NCBI GenBank assembly: GCA_937925605.1
Contig: CALALV010000156.1
Coordinates: forward strand, 1 to 23,711
DNA length: 23,711 nt
DNA from: an uncultured Woeseia sp.
Lineage (GTDB): Bacteria; Pseudomonadota; Gammaproteobacteria; Steroidobacterales; Woeseiaceae
Direction: 5' to 3'
A program made the translations under genes and the position numbers. Below the pieces are notes generated by a model that was not told where the DNA came from, made no database searches, and was given only the letters and a program-made list of their open reading frames with translations. The first letter of the stretch is position 1. Every line of letters begins with the position of its first letter. Below are positions 8,057 to 15,092 of this stretch, one piece after another.

Positions 8057-9088
8057 TTGTCGCAGGACCGACGCAACGACTACGACGTCACGAACACGGT
8101 GCAGGTCAGCAGCCCGGCCGCCGTGCGCGATGCCGTGCGCGAGCTGTACGCGACGACCTACCCGGGCGCGCCCTTCGACAAGCTGTGGCTCGCGTTCTAC
8201 GACTTCGAGCGCCTGTACACAGGCCGCTTCCCGGGCTATCTCGGCTGCGACACGACCTACCACGACACGCAGCACACGCTGGACATGACTCTGGCGCTGG
8301 CACGGCTCGTCGCCGGCTACGAGCGCAGCGTCGAGCCGGAGGACCGGCTGGGCGCGGAGCGCGCCCGCATGGCAATCATCACGTCGCTGTTCCACGACGC
8401 GGGCTACATCCGCCACGCGGAACGCGACCGCGAATTCGAGAACGGCGCGGAGCTGACGCTGAACCACGTCACGCGCAGCGCGGACTTCCTCAGGCGCTAC
8501 CTGCCGGAGCTCGGGCTGGCCCGCGACGCCGCGATCGCGAGCATGATCGTGCACTTTACCGGCTACGAGCTGGACCTCGACTCGATCGAGCTCGACGACC
8601 CGCGCGACACGCTCTGCGGTCACCTGATCGGCACGGCCGACCTCGTCGCGCAGATGGCGGACCGCTGCTACCTCGAAAAATGCCGCGACCGCCTGTACAA
8701 GGAGTTCGTGCTCGGCGGCATCGCGATCGAGAACGCCCAGCCGGGACAGTTCACGGTGCGCTACGAATCGGGCCAGGACCTGTTGCGCAAGACTCCGGAC
8801 TTCTACCAGCACGTGCTGAAGACGCGGCTGCAGGCGAAATTCAACCGCGCCTACCGCTACTTCGAGGTGATCTTCGACGGCCAGAACCCGTACGTCGAGG
8901 CGATCCGCAACAACATGCAGCACCTCGTGCGCGTCCTGAAGTCCGACGACTGGCGCCTGCTGCGCCGCAGCCCGCCGTTCTTCACCGCCGACAAGGAAGC
9001 CCCGCGGCAGCTCGACGAACTGGTGACGAGCCAGCTGCGCCAGGTGCCGCAGCGGCACGACGTGGCCGAGGGCTACGTCACCGCCTGA
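8057..9088 (+). CDS. HD-domain phosphohydrolase, cyclic-nucleotide-phosphodiesterase-like
   Basis: The 343-residue cytosolic protein has metal-binding HD-superfamily motifs: His69 and His73 in TYHDTQHTLDM, the HD pair His113-Asp114 in LFHDAGY, and later NHV and HLIGTADL segments at the spacing seen in HD phosphohydrolases. YH-x3-H followed by LFHD resembles the order in class I cyclic-nucleotide phosphodiesterases, but the substrate cannot be told from sequence. The TTG at 8057 was chosen because AGGGAGAGG (8042-8050) sits six bases upstream. An ATG at 8021 in the same frame would add 12 residues (an Asn/Arg-rich tail) but has no ribosome-binding site. The gene follows a promoter region with TGTGACA boxes, and its 3' end overlaps the convergent neighbour by 16 bases. 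Confidence 0.85.
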   Translation: MSQDRRNDYDVTNTVQVSSPAAVRDAVRELYATTYPGAPFDKLWLAFYDFERLYTGRFPGYLGCDTTYHDTQHTLDMTLALARLVAGYERSVEPEDRLGAERARMAIITSLFHDAGYIRHAERDREFENGAELTLNHVTRSADFLRRYLPELGLARDAAIASMIVHFTGYELDLDSIELDDPRDTLCGHLIGTADLVAQMADRCYLEKCRDRLYKEFVLGGIAIENAQPGQFTVRYESGQDLLRKTPDFYQHVLKTRLQAKFNRAYRYFEVIFDGQNPYVEAIRNNMQHLVRVLKSDDWRLLRRSPPFFTADKEAPRQLDELVTSQLRQVPQRHDVAEGYVTA

Positions 9089-9657
9089 AGCGCCTCGCGG
9101 ACGAAGTCCAGCCGGTCGTTGCCGAAGTACAGCTCGCCGCCCACGAAAAAGGTCGGCGCGCCGAACGCGCCGCGGCTCACCGCCTCCTCGGTATTGGCCT
9201 TCAGCTCGTCTTTGATCGCCTGGTCGCTGCTGCGCGCCAGCGCGCGGTCGGCGTCCAGGCCCGCGGCGGCGGCGAGCTCGCGCAGCACGCCGGGGTCGCT
9301 CAGGTCGCGGCCCTCGATCCACATCGCGTCGAACAGCCGCCGGTGCAGTTTTGCGAAGCCACCGTCGTGCTGCGCGACCAGTGCGAGCCGCAGAGCACCG
9401 AGCGTGTTCTGCGGGAACCTCGGGTTCATGCGAAAACCGATACCGTAGCGTCGTGCCCAGCGCTCCAGGTCGCGCCGCAGCCAGGCGCCGCGCGCCGGCA
9501 GGCTGGCCGGCGGCTTGTTTTCGGTCGCCTGCATCACCGCGCCGAGGAACATCGGCCGGTAGACGATCTCGGCGGCGCCGAGCGTCGCGAGCTGGCTGTC
9601 GGCCAGGTAGGAATAACTGCTGACGTAGTCGTAGAAAAACTCGAGTCGCTTCCCCAT
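9073..9657 (-). CDS. DsbA-like oxidoreductase, 2-hydroxychromene-2-carboxylate isomerase / kappa-GST type
   Basis: The 194-residue thioredoxin-fold protein has an inserted helical domain. It begins MGKRLEFFYDYVSSYSYLA, where the DsbA CxxC position is replaced by Ser residues, as in glutathione-dependent HCCA isomerases and mitochondrial kappa GSTs. The conserved cis-proline loop FGAPTFFV is near residue 170, and FFVGGELYFGNDRLDFV is the usual C-terminal element. No signal peptide is present. It lies 12 bases after a glutathione S-transferase gene on the same strand, and GGAG precedes the ATG. The likely role is a glutathione-dependent isomerase or transferase. No aromatic degradation pathway is in view, so naphthalene-type chemistry should not be assumed. 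Confidence 0.88.
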   Translation of the reverse strand: MGKRLEFFYDYVSSYSYLADSQLATLGAAEIVYRPMFLGAVMQATENKPPASLPARGAWLRRDLERWARRYGIGFRMNPRFPQNTLGALRLALVAQHDGGFAKLHRRLFDAMWIEGRDLSDPGVLRELAAAAGLDADRALARSSDQAIKDELKANTEEAVSRGAFGAPTFFVGGELYFGNDRLDFVREALQAVT

Positions 9658-9669
9658 CGTTCTCCGTCC

Positions 9670-10284
9670 TCAGGGTGCCTGCATCGGCACGAAGCGCGGC
9701 CGCGCGCGCACCCGCTCGATCCACTTGCCGATCGCGGGATAGCCGGACAGGTCGAAGCCACCTTCGTCCGCGATATGCGTGTAGGCAAACAGCGCAATGT
9801 CCGCCAGCGAGTAGTCGACGCCGGCGATATACGGATGCCGTTCCAGCCGCTGCTCCATGATCGCGAGGGCGCGCTCGCCGGGCTCCCTGCGTGCCTCGAG
9901 GTCCGCCCTGCGCTCGGGCGGGTTGCCCAGGTATTTCATGATGAAACGCGAGGTCGCGATGTAGGGCTCGTGGCTGTACTGCTCGAAAAACATCCACGCG
10001 AGAATCTCCGCGCGGGCGAAGCGCGTCGCGCCGGCCAGCACCCGGCCCTCGGCCAGGTAGGACAGGATCGCGTTCGACTCCGGCAGGCAGAGCCGGCCGT
10101 CGATGACCAGCAGCGGGATCTTGCCGTTCGGGTTAAGCCGCAGGAACCCGGGCGTGCGCGTATCGCCCGCGAGGATATCGACCTCGCGCCATTCGTAGTC
10201 GATGCCGAGTTCCGCGCACAGCAGCTGCACCTTGTAGCAATTCCCGGAGCGGGAATCGCCTAACAGGAGCAGGCGCTGCGCCAC
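9670..10284 (-). CDS. Glutathione S-transferase family protein
   Basis: The 204-residue cytosolic GST has an N-terminal thioredoxin-like domain with the first-strand serine region (GDSRSGNCYKV), the cis-proline motif NGKIPLL (residues 53-59) and the glutathione gamma-glutamyl-binding ESNAI (Glu69, Ser70). An all-helical C-terminal domain follows (ADIALFAYTHIADEGGFDL). The start is GTG with GAGG about eight bases upstream, ten bases after the stop of the small membrane protein gene. It sits between that gene and a DsbA-like gene in one minus-strand set. Substrate is unknown. Confidence 0.93.
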   Translation of the reverse strand: MAQRLLLLGDSRSGNCYKVQLLCAELGIDYEWREVDILAGDTRTPGFLRLNPNGKIPLLVIDGRLCLPESNAILSYLAEGRVLAGATRFARAEILAWMFFEQYSHEPYIATSRFIMKYLGNPPERRADLEARREPGERALAIMEQRLERHPYIAGVDYSLADIALFAYTHIADEGGFDLSGYPAIGKWIERVRARPRFVPMQAP

Positions 10285-10294
10285 GCGCGGTACC

Positions 10295-10819
10295 TCAGGC
10301 CTGCCGGGCGCGCCGCAGCGCCGCCGCCTGGCCGCGCTTGAGCCGGCGGTTCGAGTAGAAGGCCGCGAGGATCGCGGCGAAGACCATGTAGATCAGGCCG
10401 ATGACGCCGAACTCGCGGACGATAAAGGTCTCGACCGTGTACAGCGAGATCTCGTCGACGAGCCCGAGCGCGTTCATGCCGAACTCGCGACCGGTCAGGA
10501 ACAGGGCGTTCAGGAAGCTGCCGACGGCGGCCGCGACGGTCGCGATCGCGGCCGCGACCGCGGCGTACGCGAGGCCGAGTCCGCGGCCGTAGCGCCGCAT
10601 CGCGAGACCGATCAGCATGCCCTGCAACATTGACACCCACGGGAAGTAGCGGTCGAACAGCAGCCCGGCCCAGACCCACAGCGCCATCGCCACGAGCGCC
10701 GCGACCGCGGCCGCGAGCGTACCGCGGGCGAGGTCCTGTTCCGCCAGCAGCCGGCGGCCGTCGGCGGCGGTCGGTGGCGTGCGGCTCTCGTCGCGTTGTC
10801 GGGTGAAAATCTTCAACAT
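10295..10819 (-). CDS. Small membrane protein of unknown function
   Basis: I do not recognise a family. The 174-residue protein has a basic N-terminus (about 30 residues, no signal cleavage site) and about four hydrophobic segments: TLAAAVAALVAMALWVWAGL (near 34-53), a weaker one at VSMLQGMLIGLA (near 62-73), LGLAYAAVAAAIATVAAAVG (near 81-100) and FGVIGLIYMVFAAILAAFYS (near 137-156). It ends in a basic cytoplasmic tail (NRRLKRGQAAALRRARQA). It is the first gene of a compact minus-strand set with the GST and DsbA-like genes. No ribosome-binding site is seen before the ATG. Coding character is supported by operon position and membrane pattern only. Confidence 0.72.
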   Translation of the reverse strand: MLKIFTRQRDESRTPPTAADGRRLLAEQDLARGTLAAAVAALVAMALWVWAGLLFDRYFPWVSMLQGMLIGLAMRRYGRGLGLAYAAVAAAIATVAAAVGSFLNALFLTGREFGMNALGLVDEISLYTVETFIVREFGVIGLIYMVFAAILAAFYSNRRLKRGQAAALRRARQA

Positions 10820-10911
10820 CGGGCAGGCGGTCCATGTTAGGGGATTTGTCGGTGCAACGCGATTACGGCGCCGTCACGGTGCAAGGTACGCGCGTGGCCG
10901 GCGCGGCGCGA

Positions 10912-11856
10912 TCATGGTTTTCCGCAATGCGCGTGCACCAGGCGGGCCGCGACGAGATCCTCGAGCGCGCAGCCGACGGACTTGAACAGCGTGATCTCCG
11001 CCGCGCTGCCGCGACCGGCGCGGCTGCCCGCGGCCAGCTCGGCAAGCTCGGCGACGATGTCGGCAGCCGTGATCGCGCCGTTCGCGATGCCCTGCACGAG
11101 CTCGCCGGACTCGGCGAGTGCGCCGTCGCGGGTGTCGACGTAAACGCGTGCCCTGCCCAGCGCGGCATCGTCCGCCTCGCGCATGGCGGGCGAGTAGGCA
11201 CCGACGAGGTCGAGATGCTGCCCGGGCCGGAGCCAGGCACCTTCGACCAGCGGCTCGCGCGCGAGGGTCGCGCAGCTGATGATGTCGGCCTCCGGCACGG
11301 CGGATTCCAGCGAGCGCACCGCGGCGGCGTAGACGCCGTCGGCGGCAAGGCCGGCCGCCAGCGCCTCCGCCTTGCCGGGGTCCCTGCCCCAGACGAGCAC
11401 GCGCGCCAGCGGGCGGACTGCGCGATGCGCGGCGACGAGGTGCGGTGCGAGCCGGCCCGTGCCGACCATCAGCAGCGTGCCCGCGTCCTCGCGCGACAGG
11501 TAGCGCGAGGCAAGCGCGGAGGCCGCCGCCGTGCGCCGGAGCGTCAGCTCGGCGCCGTCCATGACCGCGAGCGGCACGCCGCTTTCCGGGTCGAGCAGCA
11601 GGTAGGTCGCGCTGACCGATGCCAGGCCACGCTCGGCGTTGTCCGGGAACACGCTGGCGATCTTGACGCCGAGCGCCTGCCCGGGCTGCCAGGCCGGCAT
11701 CAGCAGCAGCGTCGCGTCGGCACGCCCGGGCACGGGCAGGTCGTGGTGGGCGCGCGGCGGCAGGCCGTAGTCGCCGCGGAAGGCCTCGTCGAGCGCGTCG
11801 ATGAGCGGCGCCCATGGCAGCGCGGCCGCGACGGCGGCGCGGTCCAGGTTCAGCAC
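10912..11856 (-). CDS. Ornithine cyclodeaminase / mu-crystallin family NAD(P)-dependent enzyme
   Basis: The protein matches the OCD/mu-crystallin fold. The N-terminal LNLDRAAVAAALPWAPLIDALDEAF is typical, followed by LGVKIASVFPDN with the substrate-binding Lys, a Rossmann loop VGTGRLAPHLVAAH, a second strand ending WGRD, ADIISCAT, and the family's LVGAYSPAMREAD. Members act as ornithine cyclodeaminases, alanine dehydrogenases or ketimine reductases; the activity here cannot be assigned. The GTG at 11856 gives a 314-residue protein of normal family length, but no ribosome-binding site is seen. In-frame ATGs further upstream (for example 11943) would add about 29 unconserved residues. It is transcribed away from the BtpA-family gene. 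Confidence 0.88.
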   Translation of the reverse strand: MLNLDRAAVAAALPWAPLIDALDEAFRGDYGLPPRAHHDLPVPGRADATLLLMPAWQPGQALGVKIASVFPDNAERGLASVSATYLLLDPESGVPLAVMDGAELTLRRTAAASALASRYLSREDAGTLLMVGTGRLAPHLVAAHRAVRPLARVLVWGRDPGKAEALAAGLAADGVYAAAVRSLESAVPEADIISCATLAREPLVEGAWLRPGQHLDLVGAYSPAMREADDAALGRARVYVDTRDGALAESGELVQGIANGAITAADIVAELAELAAGSRAGRGSAAEITLFKSVGCALEDLVAARLVHAHCGKP

Positions 11857-12009
11857 GACTGGCAGGCAGGGAACGGCATGGCCCGAGTATACGCAGGCCG
11901 CGCGAGCCCGGACGCTGGCGCCGCCCGGCGCAGCGTTTATCATCGGCGCTTTGCCCCGACCGCCACGAGACATGGTCGCCACCGCCCTGCCGCCGCTGCG
12001 CCCGCCCCG

Positions 12010-12831
12010 ATGACACGCTTCCGCACACTGTTCGACGCACCGCTGCCGGTGGTCGGCGCGATCCGCCTGCCGCCGCTGCCGGACCGGCCGGGCTCGCCGG
12101 GCATCGACGCCATCGTCCGCTTCGCGCTCGAGGAGTTCCGCGCGCTCGCCGACGGCGGCGCCGACGGCGCGCTGATCGTCAACGAGCACGACGTGCCGCA
12201 CCGCGTCCGCGCGCAGCCGGAGACGATTTCGGCGATGAACCGCGTCGCCCGCGCCCTCGGCGAGCGCAACAGCGTACTCGTGCTCGGCTGCCAGATCCTG
12301 CTGAACGATCCGATCGCGTCGCTCGCGGTCGCCCGCACCAGCGGTCTCGACTTCATTCGCTGCGATCACTTCGTCGACCCGATGGAGCGCGCCGACCACG
12401 GCGTCATGGTGCTCGACCCGGACGGGCTGATCGCGTTCCGCGCGGAGATCGATGCCGACGATATCCTCGTGCTGGCCGACATCCAGGTGCGTCGCTCCAC
12501 GATGATCGAGGAGCGCAGCCTGCGCGACTCCGCGCGCGAGGCCGGCCTGCACCGGGCCGACGCGATCATCGTCACCGGGCCCGACACCGGCAGCGCGCCG
12601 TCGGCCGACGACCTGCGCGACGCGCGCGCCGGCATCGACGACAGCGGCGCCGGCGTACCGCTCTTGCTCGGCGGCGGCCTCGACGCCGACAATGTGCAGG
12701 AACTGCTGCCGCTGGCCGACGGAGCGATCGTCGGCAGCGGCATTTCCGCGAACGATCGCATCGACGCCGATGCGGTCGGCCGCCTGATGGAGACCGTCGC
12801 GCGCTTGCGCGCGGCAAGGAGTACGGAATGA
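12010..12831 (+). CDS. BtpA/SgcQ-family TIM-barrel protein
   Basis: The 273-residue protein has the BtpA-family layout: N-terminal VVGAIRLPPLPDRPGSPG, then ADGALIVNEHDVPH, VLVLGCQILLNDPIASL, DFIRCDHFVDP, a central VLADIQVRRS, and a C-terminal phosphate-binding-like pair LLLGGGLDADNV and ADGAIVGSGI. BtpA was named for a role in photosystem I stability in cyanobacteria. Homologues in non-photosynthetic bacteria (SgcQ type) have no settled function and are thought to be TIM-barrel enzymes acting on phosphorylated substrates. Its stop overlaps the start of the next gene (ATGA), indicating translational coupling. The region between it and the divergent cyclodeaminase-like gene (about 150 bp) presumably holds both promoters; I see no clear hexamers there. 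Confidence 0.87.
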   Translation: MTRFRTLFDAPLPVVGAIRLPPLPDRPGSPGIDAIVRFALEEFRALADGGADGALIVNEHDVPHRVRAQPETISAMNRVARALGERNSVLVLGCQILLNDPIASLAVARTSGLDFIRCDHFVDPMERADHGVMVLDPDGLIAFRAEIDADDILVLADIQVRRSTMIEERSLRDSAREAGLHRADAIIVTGPDTGSAPSADDLRDARAGIDDSGAGVPLLLGGGLDADNVQELLPLADGAIVGSGISANDRIDADAVGRLMETVARLRAARSTE

Positions 12832-13556
12832 ACAAGTGGCTGGGCATCGCCGCCCTGCTCGTCACCGCCAGCGCCGCCGGACAGGACTTCAGCGCGGAGC
12901 GCCCGAGTTTCAGCTCGTCGCCGCTCGCGCTCGCGACCGGCTACTGGCAGCTCGAGGGCGGCTTCCAGTACTTCAAGGCCAGTGACGACGTCGACGGCTT
13001 CTCGCTGCCGAACGGCCTGCTGCGCTACGGCGCCGGCGAGCGCGCCGAGATCCAGCTCGGCTGGACCGGCTACGCGCGCTTCGACACGTCCGGCGGCGAC
13101 GTCGACGGCTTCACGGACGCGAGCCTCGGCGTCAAGTGGCAGCTGAGCGAGGACAACGCGACCACCCCGCTCGCGCTGTTCGCCGGCGTATCGCTGCCGG
13201 TCGGCGGTGACGAGCTGTCGTCCGACGAGCTCGACCCGGCCGTCGGCCTGTTCTGGGGGCACAACGGGCGCGTGTCGCTGTTCGGCACCGTGCTGCTCAG
13301 CGAGTCCGCCAGCCAGACGACGATCGGCAATGCCGTCGGCATCAACCTGCCGCTGGAACGCCGCTGCAATCACTGCAGCGCCTACCTCGAGTACGTCGGC
13401 ATCCACGCGGAAGGCAGCGGGCCGCAGCACAGCCTGAACGGCGGCTACGCCTGGATGACGCGGCCGAACCTGCAGTTCGACGTCAACGCGGGCTTCGGCC
13501 TGAACGACCGCGCCGCGGACGGTTATTTCGGCTTCGGCGCTGCGTACCGTTTCTGA
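12828..13556 (+). CDS. Secreted outer-membrane-type protein, Phenol_MetA_deg / transporter-like family
   Basis: The 242-residue protein has a clear Sec signal peptide (MNKWLGIAALLVTASAAGQ) with probable cleavage after ASA or SAAG near residues 15-18. The mature part opens with RPSFSSSPLALATGYWQLEGG, the characteristic start of the family annotated as MetA-pathway-of-phenol-degradation or generic transporter, followed by alternating strands and a terminal aromatic AAYRF typical of outer-membrane beta-barrels. Cys residues at NHCSAYLEY are uncommon for the class. The start is strongly supported: AAGGAG (12816-12821) lies six bases upstream, and the ATG overlaps the BtpA stop. The family's transport substrate is not established, and phenol degradation should not be inferred. 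Confidence 0.85.
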   Translation: MNKWLGIAALLVTASAAGQDFSAERPSFSSSPLALATGYWQLEGGFQYFKASDDVDGFSLPNGLLRYGAGERAEIQLGWTGYARFDTSGGDVDGFTDASLGVKWQLSEDNATTPLALFAGVSLPVGGDELSSDELDPAVGLFWGHNGRVSLFGTVLLSESASQTTIGNAVGINLPLERRCNHCSAYLEYVGIHAEGSGPQHSLNGGYAWMTRPNLQFDVNAGFGLNDRAADGYFGFGAAYRF

Positions 13557-13760
13557 GCGATTCCTGCTGCAAGCGCGGTCGCTGCGAGGCTTCCGCGCCA
13601 CTCGGCTGACACGAAAGTCCTGCACCTGGCGATCCTCGCGGTCGTCTGCCGGGGCCTGACAGGCTGTTCGTCCGGACGTAAATTCTTCGTTAACTGTCCG
13701 GGTCGCGGGCGCCGGATGCCCGTCGGCCGTGCGCGGACCGTTGCCGGCTCCGAATGGCCT

Positions 13761-13784
13761 GCCCGCGGTTCCCGCCGCGCGGGC
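13761..13784 (-). terminator. GC-rich hairpin just after the serine hydrolase stop
   Basis: GCCCGCG (13761-13767) and CGCGGGC (13778-13784) form a perfect 7-bp stem with a 10-base loop directly after the stop codon of the minus-strand serine hydrolase gene. No T run follows, so it is not a canonical intrinsic terminator. It may still pause or protect the transcript end. The rest of the 228-bp convergent gap 13557-13784 shows no gene. Confidence 0.35.
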
Positions 13785-15092
13785 CTACTCGCTGCGCCCG
13801 GAGTCGCGCATCTCCTGTTCGCTCGCGGATTCCTTCAGCTTCTGCTGCTGGTCGGTGCGCAGCGTCTCGTGCACCGCCGCGGCGATGCGCGAGTGGTCCC
13901 AGGCGGAATTGAAGCGCAGCACGTTCGACATCAGCGCGGCCAGGTAATGCAGCCCGTCCTCGCCGGGCTGCTCGACGATCGCGACCGAGTTCATCATGTT
14001 GCGGACGTTGCCCAGGTACTTGCCGCAGCGGAAGCCCTCCTCCGGCCGGCAGGAGTACAGCGAGCCGCTCTTGAAGAACACGGCGCTGTCGGACAGTTCG
14101 GGCGCGTACGCGTAGCGGTAGCGGCGCTTCGTCAGGTACATGAACTTCTTCATCTGCAGGCTCGACCAGGCGTCGACCAGCCGGCCCTGCTCGAGGCGGA
14201 ACAGCAGGCGCGCGAGTTCGCGCGGCGTCGCGTACGAGGTCATGCCCGGCACCTTCGCCTTGCCGGCGCCCGTGAACATCGAGCCCTGCCGCAGCCGGTC
14301 GGTGTCGATGCCGGCCGCGGCCAGCGGCTCGGTGGCGACGGCCTGCGCCAGCTCGCCGAGTTCGCGCTTCGGCGTGTCGCGGAAGAAGCGCTCGCGCTCC
14401 TCGGCGCTGACGGGATAATCCGCGCCGTAATGGCGGACCAGCATCGCCTCGCGCCAGACGACGGTGCCGGCGCCGTTGGCCGAGGCCGAGATCGCGTGGT
14501 CGATCCACTCGGAGAGCCGGAAGCTGTCGCCGGAGACGATGACCGAGAAGCGGTTGCGCTGCTCGCCCTCCGACCACTTCGGCACGATGTGCACCTCGTT
14601 CGTGACCCAGCTGCCGGCCGGGACGACGGTCTCGCGCAGGATGCGGGCACGCTCGGCCGGGTGCGGGAAGGCCTCGGCCAGCGCGTGGAACAGCGCCAGC
14701 ATGCAGACGAGCTTGCCGACGCTGCCCGGGTTCTGCTGCAGGTCCGGGCGCAGGCCCGCCCAGCGGATCGCGTCCGGGTCCGTGTAGTCGACCAGCACCA
14801 TCGAGTAGCTCGGGTCGCGCTGGCGCAGCATCTGGGTCAGCGCCGCGCTGAGCAGCGGGTCTTCCGGAAGCTCGTCGAAGTCGGGCCCCGAGTAGTTCAG
14901 CAGCTGCAGGCGGATGTCCGCGCCGCTCCAGAGCTGCCCCGGCACGAGCTTCGCGCCGCCCTGCGCCTGCTGCTGCAGCAGGTAGCCCTCGAGGCGGCGG
15001 ATGCCGGAGTCCTCGCCCTCGTCGAGCGGGTAGGCGTAGAGCGGCGTCGCCAGCGTCAGCGCCAGGGCCGCGACCGCAAGCCGCGCGCTCAC
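13785..15092 (-). CDS. Exported SxxK serine hydrolase (class A beta-lactamase-like fold)
   Basis: The 435-residue protein has a Sec signal peptide (MSARLAVAALALTLATPLYA, cleavage after AYA or LYA). The three motifs of the penicillin-recognising superfamily are present: Ser124-x-x-Lys127 in NPGSVGKL, Ser204-x-Asn206 in SASANGAG, and Lys341-Ser-Gly343 in FFKSGSLYS. The domain is larger than a class A beta-lactamase, with about 100 residues before the SxxK and a long insert between SxN and KSG. True beta-lactamase activity is therefore not implied; a carboxypeptidase, transpeptidase or amidase role is possible. The start is GTG, overlapping the upstream dikinase-like stop as GTGA, so the two proteins are probably made together. 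Location is periplasmic by inference. Confidence 0.87.
   Translation of the reverse strand: MSARLAVAALALTLATPLYAYPLDEGEDSGIRRLEGYLLQQQAQGGAKLVPGQLWSGADIRLQLLNYSGPDFDELPEDPLLSAALTQMLRQRDPSYSMVLVDYTDPDAIRWAGLRPDLQQNPGSVGKLVCMLALFHALAEAFPHPAERARILRETVVPAGSWVTNEVHIVPKWSEGEQRNRFSVIVSGDSFRLSEWIDHAISASANGAGTVVWREAMLVRHYGADYPVSAEERERFFRDTPKRELGELAQAVATEPLAAAGIDTDRLRQGSMFTGAGKAKVPGMTSYATPRELARLLFRLEQGRLVDAWSSLQMKKFMYLTKRRYRYAYAPELSDSAVFFKSGSLYSCRPEEGFRCGKYLGNVRNMMNSVAIVEQPGEDGLHYLAALMSNVLRFNSAWDHSRIAAAVHETLRTDQQQKLKESASEQEMRDSGRSE

Noticed and set aside
9073..9657. Naphthalene or aromatic degradation pathway gene
   Set aside because: Only the HCCA-isomerase-like fold is present; no ring dioxygenase or other pathway genes are nearby, so the pathway is not supported.
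10834..12009. Long plus-strand frame leading into the BtpA gene
   Set aside because: It is a GC-driven shadow of the minus-strand cyclodeaminase-like gene; family homology in the barrel starts at the ATG at 12010.
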